The notes under the pieces: generated by a model
Databases searched by the model: none
Told to the model about the DNA's origin: nothing
The model's input: the letters and a program-made list of their open reading frames with translations, nothing else
Program-made: the position numbers and the translations under genes
Assembly (NCBI GenBank): GCA_903868035.1
Contig: CAIPTQ010000127.1
Location: 1 to 13,827 of the forward strand
Direction of reading: 5' to 3'
DNA: 13,827 bases
Origin: an uncultured Phycisphaerales bacterium
Lineage (GTDB): Bacteria > Planctomycetota > Phycisphaerae > WQYP01
Shown: one piece after another, positions 1 through 5,797 of the stretch
Position numbering within the stretch: the stretch's first letter is position 1
Layout: each line of letters starts with the position of its first letter

Positions 1-84
1 AACCGCCAAAGCCGCCCGCCCCCCCCGCGCAATCCCAAACCGCATCCCCACCTCCCGCACCTGCGGCGTATCAATCATATTCAT
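1..84 (-). CDS. Unidentified protein, N-terminal 28 residues only (cut by window edge)
   Basis: An open frame runs off the left edge. The start at 84 is chosen because AGGAGG (complement of 92-97) lies 7 nt upstream; an in-frame ATG at 90 is only about 1 nt from that site and a third ATG at 78 is further away. The visible peptide begins MNMIDTPQVREVGMRFGIAR and has no motif I recognise. The plus strand here is very C-rich, so the coding strand is G-rich, like the HTH gene at 632-1141. The strong ribosome site is the main argument that this is a real gene. Confidence 0.5.
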   Translation of the reverse strand, partial: MNMIDTPQVREVGMRFGIARGGRAALAV

Positions 85-100
85 CTCCATACCTCCTAAT

Positions 101-142
101 AAATCCCAATGCCCAATGCCCAATTACCAATTCCCAATTACC
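101..142. repeat. Low-complexity intergenic repeat, CCCAATK words
   Basis: Short words recur with small changes: AATCCCAATGCCCAATG, then CCCAATTACC twice. The run is directly followed by the CTCTGTG/CTTCGTGG element at 144-224, so two different word repeats are chained in the gap between the edge gene and the ASCH gene. Confidence 0.6.
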
Positions 143-143
143 T

Positions 144-224
144 CCTCTGTGCGTTCTCCGTCTCTCTGTGGCTCTGTGGTTCAAATTCTTCATGCGACTT
201 CATGTCCTTCGCGCCTTCGTGGTT
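144..224 (-). repeat. Dispersed repeat element, copy 1 (AACCACGAAG family)
   Basis: Read on the minus strand it starts AACCACGAAGGCGCGAAGG and continues with GAAGAATTTGAACC and CACAGAG words. The 47 bp at 224-178 match 13084-13130 on the plus strand at 38 of 47 positions by my hand alignment, and the looser second half (purine-rich GAG words) also lines up. This is a diverged inverted copy of the same element. It ends 14 bp before the ATG of the ASCH gene, so it must form most of that gene's upstream region. Confidence 0.65.
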
Positions 225-237
225 GCGTCGCGTTATC

Positions 238-684
238 ATGCCCCCCATGCTCCTCTTCAAAGCCCGCTTCCTCGACCTCATCCGCGCCGGCCGCAAAACC
301 CAAACCATCCGCCTCTGGCGGCACCCCCGCGTCAAGCCCGGCCAACTCGCCTACGTCCCCGGCCTCGACCGCCGCCTCCGCATCCTCACGGTCCGGCGCC
401 TCCCCTCCCTCGCCACCCTCACCCGCGCCGACGCCCGCGCCGACGGCTTCCCCTCCCGCCGCGCCCTCCTCTCCGAAATCCGCCGCCTCTATCCCCACCC
501 CGCCGACCGCAAAATCTGGCGCGTGCGCTTTGCATACTCCCCGCCTCCGATAACAACCCCACGTCGCGCTGAATCAAAAATCATAAATCAAAAATCGAAA
601 ATTAAAAACCCCCGCCGCGCCCTGGCGCGGTTCATTCTGGCTCTGCGTCCACCGGCGGCCCTTGCCGGTTCAAGGAGGCCGTAG
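238..684 (+). CDS. ASCH-domain protein with repeat-derived C-terminal tail
   Basis: Residues 4-100 (LLFKARFLDLIRAGRKTQTIRLW ... KIWRVRF) follow the ASCH pattern: an N-terminal strand and helix, the K-T-x-T-I-R signature near residue 20-24, a short beta barrel core and a final strand. ASCH domains belong to the PUA-like fold and are thought to bind RNA or modified nucleotides; the role of this one is unknown. ATG 238 is used, but ATG 247 (MLLFKARF) is equally plausible, and neither has a Shine-Dalgarno. The domain ends around base 540; the remaining 45 or so codons cross an AT-rich word repeat (572-609) and then the 3' end of the convergent HTH gene (overlap 632-684). That tail is probably read-through of a lost stop and not a functional domain. 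Base choice at third positions is strongly C. Confidence 0.7.
   Translation: MPPMLLFKARFLDLIRAGRKTQTIRLWRHPRVKPGQLAYVPGLDRRLRILTVRRLPSLATLTRADARADGFPSRRALLSEIRRLYPHPADRKIWRVRFAYSPPPITTPRRAESKIINQKSKIKNPRRALARFILALRPPAALAGSRRP
572..609. repeat. AT-rich word repeat, AATCAAAAATC type
   Basis: AATCAAAAATC occurs, then AAATCAAAAATCG, then a degenerate AAAATTAAAAA. It is an AT-rich island in otherwise extremely GC-rich DNA. It lies inside the C-terminal codons of the ASCH frame and supplies the T-rich tail of the terminator of the facing HTH gene. Confidence 0.6.
604..630 (-). terminator. Probable intrinsic terminator of the double-HTH gene
   Basis: On the minus strand CCGCGCC (630-624) and GGCGCGG (621-615) pair around a tight turn (in practice a 6-bp stem with a 4-nt loop), and after CGGGGG the strand reads TTTTTAATTTT. 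It starts 2 bp after the stop of the HTH gene. The six bases between stem and T-run make it weaker than a textbook terminator. Confidence 0.45.
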
Positions 685-1141
685 CCAAATCCACCCGCGC
701 CTCCGCCAGCTCCGTCCGGATGCCATGGATCGTCGTCCGCCGCGCCCGCGCCAATTCCCGCAGCGTCCTCCCCTCCATCCAATGCGCCCGCGCCAACTCC
801 GCCCGCCCCCGCGGCAGCCGGCCGGCAAAATGCGCCGCCAGCAGAAAGGAACGATCCGACAGCGTGTCCCGCCAGTGCATCAACGCCCGGTACAGATGAT
901 GCCGCGTCGTCTTGTGCAGCGCCGCCAATTCCGCAATCGACATCCCCAAACCATAATACGCCGTCACCAGCGCCTGCGGCACCGTCGGCAAGAGTCGCGC
1001 CCGCGCCACCAGATCCTCCCGCGAGATTCGCTCCGCCTGCCGCCGGGCGAAAATCCCCGACCCCTCCGTCCGCCCTGTCCGGTTCCGCCGGCCAGGCGCG
1101 GCCTGAATCGCCCCGGGTTCCCGATCCATAGTTGCAACCAT
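632..1141 (-). CDS. Double helix-turn-helix DNA-binding protein
   Basis: The 169-residue product has two helix-turn-helix-like segments: residues 57-93 (QALVTAYYGLGMSIAELAAL then TTRHHLYRAL) and residues 117-152 (RAHWMEGRTLRELARARRTT then IHGIRTEL). Each has the phrase 'G-[MR]-[ST]-[IL]-x-E-L-A' seen in sigma-70 region 4 and related activators, but there is no region 2, so I do not call it a sigma factor. The first 40 residues are basic and look disordered. The start at 1141 is preferred to 1159 because AGGAGG (complement of 1145-1150) lies 4 nt upstream of it, inside the longer frame. It is transcribed divergently from the XRE-S24 regulator, which suggests the two control each other or a common target. 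Family not identified. Confidence 0.65.
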   Translation of the reverse strand: MVATMDREPGAIQAAPGRRNRTGRTEGSGIFARRQAERISREDLVARARLLPTVPQALVTAYYGLGMSIAELAALHKTTRHHLYRALMHWRDTLSDRSFLLAAHFAGRLPRGRAELARAHWMEGRTLRELARARRTTIHGIRTELAEARVDLATASLNRQGPPVDAEPE

Positions 1142-1203
1142 AAGTCCTCCTGTAAGCATGATTTACAAGCTTTTTCTCGGCGTCGTAAACAGTCTGGGTT
1201 GCG

Positions 1204-1253
1204 TTCGTTCCCCATCGTTTGTATGATTATAATGCAACAAATTAAATATGCAA
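1204..1253. promoter_or_regulatory. Overlapping divergent promoters between the two regulators
   Basis: ATTATAAT at 1226-1233 gives a perfect TATAAT -10 box on both strands. Toward the HTH gene, TTGCAT (1253-1248) lies 16 bp from TATAAT (1231-1226). Toward the XRE-S24 gene, a weaker TTCGTT (1204-1209) lies 18 bp from TATAAT (1228-1233). An imperfect dyad, TTGTAT at 1219-1224 and ATGCAA at 1232-1237, straddles the shared -10, a fitting place for a repressor to act on both genes. The whole 1160-1315 gap is AT-rich compared with its surroundings and holds no gene. Confidence 0.5.
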
Positions 1254-1315
1254 GGAGACAACCTAAAATATTACGAACTTCATGCCGTTTTTACGTCTGA
1301 CCTGAAGGTAAACCT

Positions 1316-2203
1316 ATGCGACCCCAGCCCGCCCCGGCCATGCCCATAAGCCCCCGTCCCGCCTCCATGGCCGCCTTCGGCCGCACCCTCCGCGCCGCGC
1401 GCAAACTCTCCGGCGGCAAGGGGTTAACGCTCGACCAACTCGCCGCCGCCACCGGCATCTCCAAGCCCTACCTCTCCAATATCGAAACCGCCCGCGCCCC
1501 GGGCCCCCCCTCCGAGGAAAAATTGCGCCTCCTCGCCACAGCGCTGCAACTCGATGTGGCACAACTACTTACCGCCGCCGACTGGCTGCGCACCCCCGCC
1601 TCCGTCCGCGCCGCCCTCGCCGGCGGCCCCGCCCCCCGCCGGGAAGACGGTGCGATTGATTTAGATAAATTAATGGGTAACGCGGATCGCCAACCACTGA
1701 TTGCGCAAGGAGATACGATGAAGTTGCAGCCGGTGCCGCTGATCAACAAAGTGGCCGCGGGGAAGGCGGGTGAATTCGGTGATCTGTCGTATCCGGCGGG
1801 GGTGGCCGACGCCTACGTGTCCGCCCCGGACCTGCCCGAAGCGCCGGCCGGGGCGTTGTTCGCGGTGCGGGTGGTGGGGGACTCGATGCTGCCGGAGTAT
1901 CGGGAAGGGGACATTTTGGTGGTGGGGCCGGGGGAGGCGCGGGACGGGGATGACTGTGTGGTGCGGGTGGGCGAGCTGGAAAATTTCGCCACGACATTCA
2001 AGCGGGTGTTTTTTGTCAAGGACGCGGCGGGCGAAGTGACGGGGGCGCGGCTGGTGCCGCTGAATCCGGCGCATCCGGAGCGCGTGGTGAAGCTGGAGGA
2101 GGTGACGGGGGTGTATCCGCTGGTGTACCGGCTGGTGCCGGGGCGGGCGGGGCGCGGGGGGGCGGTGAAGGCTTCGGAGAAGTTGAAGGGATTGAATCAT
2201 TGA
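1316..2203 (+). CDS. XRE-family HTH / S24 peptidase regulator (LexA/CI-like)
   Basis: The 295-residue product begins with an XRE HTH at residues 20-85 (LTLDQLAAATGISKPYLSNI), a linker at about 100-138, then an S24/LexA peptidase domain at 139-275. Visible catalytic features are Ser190 in VVGDSMLPEYREGDILVV and Lys229 in ATTFKRVFF; a likely self-cleavage Ala-Gly is 148-149 in NKVAAGK. Repressors of this type cleave themselves when stimulated, classically by RecA on damaged DNA; that is family knowledge, not shown here. ATG 1316 has GAAGG 7 nt upstream. Oddly, codons 1-110 end mostly in C (CTC, GCC, CGC) and codons after 135 mostly in G (CTG, GCG, GTG), with an AT-rich linker between. It is divergent from the HTH gene and 44 bp upstream of rsmH. 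Confidence 0.88.
   Translation: MRPQPAPAMPISPRPASMAAFGRTLRAARKLSGGKGLTLDQLAAATGISKPYLSNIETARAPGPPSEEKLRLLATALQLDVAQLLTAADWLRTPASVRAALAGGPAPRREDGAIDLDKLMGNADRQPLIAQGDTMKLQPVPLINKVAAGKAGEFGDLSYPAGVADAYVSAPDLPEAPAGALFAVRVVGDSMLPEYREGDILVVGPGEARDGDDCVVRVGELENFATTFKRVFFVKDAAGEVTGARLVPLNPAHPERVVKLEEVTGVYPLVYRLVPGRAGRGGAVKASEKLKGLNH
1707..1720 (+). promoter_or_regulatory. Internal ribosome site and ATG: possible S24-only product
   Basis: AAGGAG at 1707-1712 is 5 nt from an in-frame ATG at 1718 (Met135 of the long form). Initiation here would give a 161-residue protein beginning MKLQPVPLINKVAAG, which is just the S24 domain with its cleavage site, Ser and Lys. It is better spaced than the ribosome site of the full-length start, and lies at the end of the AT-rich linker. 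Confidence 0.45.
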
Positions 2204-2230
2204 ATCATTTATTCATTTAATCATTTATAA
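2194..2230. repeat. AT-rich tandem words, GAATCATT type
   Basis: About four units of 8-9 bp (GAATCATT, GAATCATTT, ATTCATTT, AATCATTT) cover the last codons and stop of the XRE-S24 gene and most of the 44-bp gap before rsmH. They resemble the AATC-rich words at 572-609. Confidence 0.5.
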
Positions 2231-2247
2231 TAGGTTAGGGTGTGCGG

Positions 2248-3210
2248 ATGGAAAAGCGGGTGCATATGCCGGTAATGGTGGGGGAGGTGGTGGAGGCGTT
2301 GGGGCTGGCGCCGGGGAAAGTCATTGTGGATTGCACGGTGGGGCTGGGGGGGCACGCGTATGAGATTTTGCGGCGGGTGGTGGCGGGGGGGGCGGGGGGG
2401 TGGGTGATCGGGATGGATTTTGACGGGGGGAGCCTGGCGGCGGCGCGGGAGAGATTGGCGAAGGTGCGCGGGGGGAAGGGACGGTTTGAATTGGTGCGGA
2501 ATAATTTCGCGGCACTGCCGACGGTACTGGCGGAGCTGGGCGTGGAGAAGGTGGATGGGATCGTGGCGGACCTGGGGGTGTCGTCGCCGCAGATTGATGA
2601 CGCCGGGCGGGGGTTTTCGTACCGGCAGCAGGGGCCGCTGGACATGCGGATGGACCCCTCGCGCGGGGCGACGGCGGCGGCGCTGCTCAACCGGCTGCCG
2701 GAGGCGGAACTGGCGGCGGCGTTTTTGGAACTGGGGGATGAGACCGATGCGCCGCAGATCGCGCGGCTGATCGTGGCGCGGCGGGCGGTCAAGCCGATCG
2801 CGACGACGCAGGAACTGACGGCGGTGGTGTGCCAGGCGCGGCGGTTCACGCTGGAGCGGGCGGCGGGGGCGAAATTGCATCCGGCGGCACGGACGTTCCA
2901 GGCCTTGCGGATATTGGTGAATCGGGAGCTGGCGAATTTGGAGCGGCTGCTGGCGGTGGCGCCGGAGTGTTTGAAACCGGGGGGCGTGGCGGTGGTGATT
3001 TCGTTTCATTCGGGGGAGGATCGGCGGGTGAAGCAGGCGTTTCGCGCGGGGGTGCGGGCGGGGGCGTACGCGGAGGCGAGCGGGGAGGTGATTTTGGCGC
3101 GGGAGGAGGAGGTGCGGGCGAATCCGCGGGCGCGGAGCGCGAAATTAAGGTGGGCGCGGCGGGGGCCGGTTTCGACTGCGCCTGCGATGAGGTTGTCGTC
3201 GGGGGTGTAG
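2248..3210 (+). CDS. rsmH: 16S rRNA m4C1402 methyltransferase RsmH (MraW)
   Basis: RsmH methylates N4 of C1402 in the decoding centre of 16S rRNA using S-adenosylmethionine. The 320-residue product has normal length and all the family landmarks: HMPVMVGEVVEAL at 6-18, the SAM loop DCTVGLGGHAYEI at 28-40, the acidic strand end GMDFD at 55-59, ADLGVSSPQIDDAGRGFSYR at 107-126, GPLDMRMD at 129-136, HPAARTFQALRILVNREL at 211-228, and ISFHSGEDRRVKQAF at 251-265. ATG 2248 has AGGG 7 nt upstream; a GTG at 2242 is in frame but too close to that site. The usual following genes (ftsL, ftsI, murE) and the preceding mraZ are absent. The gene is extremely G-rich on its coding strand. It may share a transcript with the regulator upstream. 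Confidence 0.96.
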   Translation: MEKRVHMPVMVGEVVEALGLAPGKVIVDCTVGLGGHAYEILRRVVAGGAGGWVIGMDFDGGSLAAARERLAKVRGGKGRFELVRNNFAALPTVLAELGVEKVDGIVADLGVSSPQIDDAGRGFSYRQQGPLDMRMDPSRGATAAALLNRLPEAELAAAFLELGDETDAPQIARLIVARRAVKPIATTQELTAVVCQARRFTLERAAGAKLHPAARTFQALRILVNRELANLERLLAVAPECLKPGGVAVVISFHSGEDRRVKQAFRAGVRAGAYAEASGEVILAREEEVRANPRARSAKLRWARRGPVSTAPAMRLSSGV

Positions 3211-3212
3211 GC

Positions 3213-3233
3213 GTATTCATCGAGGGTGAATAC
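3213..3233. promoter_or_regulatory. Perfect 7-bp inverted repeat after rsmH
   Basis: GTATTCA (3213-3219) and TGAATAC (3227-3233) are perfect arms around a 7-nt spacer, 2 bp after the rsmH stop. There is no T-run, so it is either a Rho-type or weak terminator hairpin or an operator for the small membrane protein gene 60 bp on. Confidence 0.35.
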
Positions 3234-3294
3234 AATCTGGCATGGCCCGCGAAAAAGGCTCGTATCCGTCCCGCCGCTGTCCGATAATGCCCCC

Positions 3295-3510
3295 ATGAAT
3301 TTGACCGACCCCGGCTACCTCATGTCCTCTCTGCTGATCTCCTGCGCGGGCATGGGCTTCTTCATGTACGGCCGGCGCGCCAGCCGCCTCTGGCCGCTCA
3401 GCGCGGGCCTGGTGTTGTGCATATACCCGTACTTCGTCTCATCGTTGTGGCTCATGTGGGGTATTGCCGCGGCCATTGTCGTCGCGGTTTACCTGCTGCG
3501 TGAACAGTGA
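3295..3510 (+). CDS. Small conserved inner-membrane protein, 71 residues
   Basis: MNLTDPGYLMSSLLISCAGM starts a protein with two hydrophobic spans, about residues 8-24 and 36-68 (the latter may be two short helices broken at YPYFVSS), with a basic YGRRASR loop between. This arrangement, including 'DPG-LL-SLLIS-G-GF-YG++-R' and 'PYFV', matches a family of roughly 70-residue proteins often labelled 'amino acid transport protein' without good evidence; its function is unknown. The start is chosen by this family match. There is no Shine-Dalgarno, and a GATAAT hexamer at 3283-3288 ends 6 nt before the ATG, so the message may be leaderless. Confidence 0.8.
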   Translation: MNLTDPGYLMSSLLISCAGMGFFMYGRRASRLWPLSAGLVLCIYPYFVSSLWLMWGIAAAIVVAVYLLREQ

Positions 3511-3591
3511 TGGCACAACACGCCCACACGCTGCGTTATGGGGGCCATAAGGCAACCTGGCGTTTGGATATATTCACTGCGGCATCCACTG

Positions 3592-4251
3592 CTATTTAAC
3601 GATGGTGAAGTCCACCAAGGTGATATTGACCTTGATCTCGCCCATCTGGCCCATGGTGCCGGTCTGATCAACTTTGACGGTGCCGCCCGGGACGGTATCC
3701 GAGGTCCAGGCCTTGATCTTCATGGTCATGCCGCCGGCCATGAAGGCGGCCGAGGGATCGGCAGGCCCGGTGGTGGGCGTCTGCGTCATGATAGCCGTGT
3801 ATTCGTGAGTGATGGTATCGACCTTCGCGCCCTTCACATCGACCGTCTCCTTGCCTTCCTTCATATCCTTGATTTCGATCTTCATGCCGGCCGCTTCGGT
3901 GGGGGCGTATTCCTGACCCTTTTCCACCTTGGCGGGGATGGTGGTCGTGGTTGTCCGCTCCGTGCCACCGGCACCCGCCGGCATGCCCGGCATGCCCGTC
4001 ATGCTGACTTTCATGGTCTGTTCCACGGTGATTTTGTCGGGCTTCACATCGACAAGTTTCTGGGTGATCGTGGTTTCAGTCGTCATGCCTTGCATCATCG
4101 CCATGGTCTGCGACTGTTTGAGCGTGAGGCTGCTGCCGGGCTTGTACTTGGCCCAGTTCAGGTAGGCGGGGTTATCGACCTGCTCGGCAAACACTGCCGA
4201 AGAGAGGCTGAGAATTGCGAGAACTGCCAAAAGACGGAGGGAACGACACAT
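3592..4251 (-). CDS. Exported Met/Thr-rich protein of unknown function
   Basis: Residues 1-22 form a clear Sec signal peptide (positive MCRSLR, hydrophobic core, AVFA before EQVD). The mature part of about 197 residues is rich in Thr, Met, Lys and Asp, with alternating hydrophobic residues suggesting beta structure, a TGMPGMPAGAGG flexible loop at 85-96 and a TERTTTTT stretch at 97-104. No cysteine in the mature part and no lipobox. AGGAG 5 nt upstream fixes the start. It has its own promoter (4287-4316) and faces the small membrane gene tail to tail. I do not recognise the family; secreted proteins of this composition are common in planctomycetes. Confidence 0.75.
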   Translation of the reverse strand: MCRSLRLLAVLAILSLSSAVFAEQVDNPAYLNWAKYKPGSSLTLKQSQTMAMMQGMTTETTITQKLVDVKPDKITVEQTMKVSMTGMPGMPAGAGGTERTTTTTIPAKVEKGQEYAPTEAAGMKIEIKDMKEGKETVDVKGAKVDTITHEYTAIMTQTPTTGPADPSAAFMAGGMTMKIKAWTSDTVPGGTVKVDQTGTMGQMGEIKVNITLVDFTIVK

Positions 4252-4286
4252 AAAAACTCCTCATAAAGGAAACAAACGGCACGTGA

Positions 4287-4316
4287 ACTATATCCGCCCA
4301 ACGCTGCCATCGCCAA
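4287..4316 (-). promoter_or_regulatory. Sigma-70-type promoter of the exported protein gene
   Basis: On the minus strand TTGGCG (4316-4311) and TATAGT (4292-4287) are separated by 18 bp. Transcription would start about 28 bp before the ATG at 4251, leaving room for the AGGAG site. Confidence 0.5.
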
Positions 4317-4365
4317 CAATACCGCGATTTACGCAATTCGGGACAATGCCACCGTGCTTTGCTGG

Positions 4366-5673
4366 TCAGGGCTTGGTGTCAGATTGCGGGGAGGGTTTCA
4401 CCGGCGGCGCGGCGGCGGCCTGTTCATCGCGCATTTGCACGGCGCGGAAGCTCCGCCAAATGATCACGTCATAAACGATCTTTAACCCGCCGGCGGCATA
4501 GAAGGGTACGCTGAGCAGCGGCGAGGCGGCCAGCGAAGCCAGCAACTGGCGGGCGATCAAGGGCGACAGCGCCGCACCGGTGGTGCGGGCGACGCCGGTG
4601 ACGCCGGCGGCGGCGGAGCGCTCATCAGGGTCCACCACGGCCATGGTGAAGGCCTGGCGCGTGGGGACGTCCATCTGCGAGATGCTGAAACGGGCCAGCA
4701 GCATCAGGATGGCGAGGGTTTGATTGGGCATCAGCGGCACGAGGATCAACAGGATGTTGGAGGGTATGTGGGTGAAGACCATGGTGTTCAGCAGGCCGAA
4801 CTTCGCCCCGAGGCGCGCCGCGGACAGGGCGGAGATTCCCGCGAGGATGTTGGCGCCGAAGAAGATCCAGCCGAGGACGGCTTCGTTAGTGCCGAAGCGG
4901 ACATGGAACCAATAAGCCACGAGGGCCTGGATGACAAAGCCCCCGGCGAAGGCATCCAGCGAGAAGAGGGCCGAGAGTTTGAACACCACGCCGCGCGAGC
5001 GGTGCAGGCCGAGGAACAGTTTTTGGGGGGTAGCGGCGCGTTCCACCTCGACGGCGCGGCTGACCAGGAGGAACAGGAGCGCCAACAGGCCGCCGATGAC
5101 GGCGTAGCCGAGCAAAACGGCGCGATAACTGTCGGCCGCCGACATCCCGCGAAGTTGCAGGGCGTAAGCGAGGGAACCGGCGGTCAATGCGCCCGTGGCG
5201 GTGGCGACCGATCCGGCAAGGTTGTACCAGGCGAACATGCCCGTGCGGCGGGCGGAGGGGAGGAGGTGGGAGAGGGCGGCCTGCTCGATCGCCAGGAACG
5301 GTCCGACCTCGTTGCCGCTGGGGCTGATGACGCCGATGGTGGCGGCCAGCAGGAGGACCAGGTAGTTGTCGGTAAGGAGGAAAACCAGGCCGGCGGCGAG
5401 CATGAGGGCGGCGCCGGCGAGGAGCATTTTGCGGCGGCCGAAGCGATCGGCGGTGGTGGTGAGCCAGAGGGATATGGCGGTGTCGCCCAGGAGCGTGAGG
5501 GTCAGGAGCAGGGCCTGGGCGGCGGCGCTGAAGCCCAGTTCGGACAGATAGAGCACAAGCACGACCGATACCAGCCCGTAGCCGAAAAGGCGCAGCATGC
5601 GCGTGGCGAAGAGGAGGCGCACGTCACGCGTCCAGAGCGAAGGCGATGGCGGATCAAGCGGTGTGGCGAGCAT
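4366..5673 (-). CDS. MFS transporter, substrate unknown
   Basis: The 435-residue product has about 12 hydrophobic spans in two six-helix halves, split by a charged loop at about residues 206-230. The major facilitator loop 2-3 signature is clear: TADRFGRRKML at 74-84. A second strong segment, GVISPSGNEVGPFLAIEQA at 114-132, belongs to an uncharacterised MFS branch I have seen in many bacteria; I cannot name its substrate. The last 20 residues are Ala/Pro-rich and cytoplasmic. The ATG at 5673 lacks a good Shine-Dalgarno (GGAAAA only). It sits just downstream of the rpsA terminator with a promoter candidate at 5687-5716, so it is probably a single-gene unit. Confidence 0.9.
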   Translation of the reverse strand: MLATPLDPPSPSLWTRDVRLLFATRMLRLFGYGLVSVVLVLYLSELGFSAAAQALLLTLTLLGDTAISLWLTTTADRFGRRKMLLAGAALMLAAGLVFLLTDNYLVLLLAATIGVISPSGNEVGPFLAIEQAALSHLLPSARRTGMFAWYNLAGSVATATGALTAGSLAYALQLRGMSAADSYRAVLLGYAVIGGLLALLFLLVSRAVEVERAATPQKLFLGLHRSRGVVFKLSALFSLDAFAGGFVIQALVAYWFHVRFGTNEAVLGWIFFGANILAGISALSAARLGAKFGLLNTMVFTHIPSNILLILVPLMPNQTLAILMLLARFSISQMDVPTRQAFTMAVVDPDERSAAAGVTGVARTTGAALSPLIARQLLASLAASPLLSVPFYAAGGLKIVYDVIIWRSFRAVQMRDEQAAAAPPVKPSPQSDTKP

Positions 5674-5686
5674 GGTTTTTCCGGCG

Positions 5687-5716
5687 ATGATTGACTCTCG
5701 CGGGTAAGTTCGTCAA
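5687..5716 (-). promoter_or_regulatory. Candidate promoter of the MFS gene
   Basis: On the minus strand TTGACG (5716-5711) is 18 bp from AATCAT (5692-5687). The -35 box begins next to the T-run of the rpsA terminator, and the predicted start leaves only about 7 nt before the ATG at 5673. Confidence 0.4.
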
Positions 5717-5717
5717 C

Positions 5718-5748
5718 AAAAAAGGCCGCGAGCAAGACGCCCGCGGCC
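5718..5748 (-). terminator. Intrinsic terminator of rpsA
   Basis: On the minus strand GGCCGCG (5748-5742) pairs with CGCGGCC (5730-5724) across an 11-nt loop and is followed at once by TTTTTT (5723-5718). It is the cleanest terminator in the window and separates rpsA from the MFS gene. Confidence 0.85.
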
Positions 5749-5761
5749 CTGAATCTTATGC

Positions 5762-5797
5762 TTGCCACTGGCCACCGGCCACTGACAACTCGCCACT
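5762..5797 (-). repeat. Word repeat, CAGTGGC type, copy 1
   Basis: Minus-strand words AGTGGC, GTCAGTGGC, CGGTGGC, CAGTGGCAA run between the rpsA stop and its terminator, overlapping the stop codon by two bases. The same words (GTGGTCAGTT, GCAGTGGCAA) recur on the plus strand at 13002-13032. Confidence 0.5.

Noticed and set aside
632..1141. Calling the double-HTH protein an ECF sigma factor
   Set aside because: The HTHs resemble region 4 but there is no region 2 core-binding segment.
1600..1760. Replication origin at the skew switch
   Set aside because: No dnaA gene or cluster of DnaA boxes, and skew in 3.2-4.3 kb and 5.8-7.5 kb is mixed, so the switch is reported as a gene-level anomaly only.
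4720..5694. Long plus-strand frame of 324 codons opposite the MFS gene
   Set aside because: Composition is Glu/Gly/Ala/Gln-rich with no domain, it is the shadow expected of a GC-rich membrane protein gene, and the MFS protein on the other strand is convincing.
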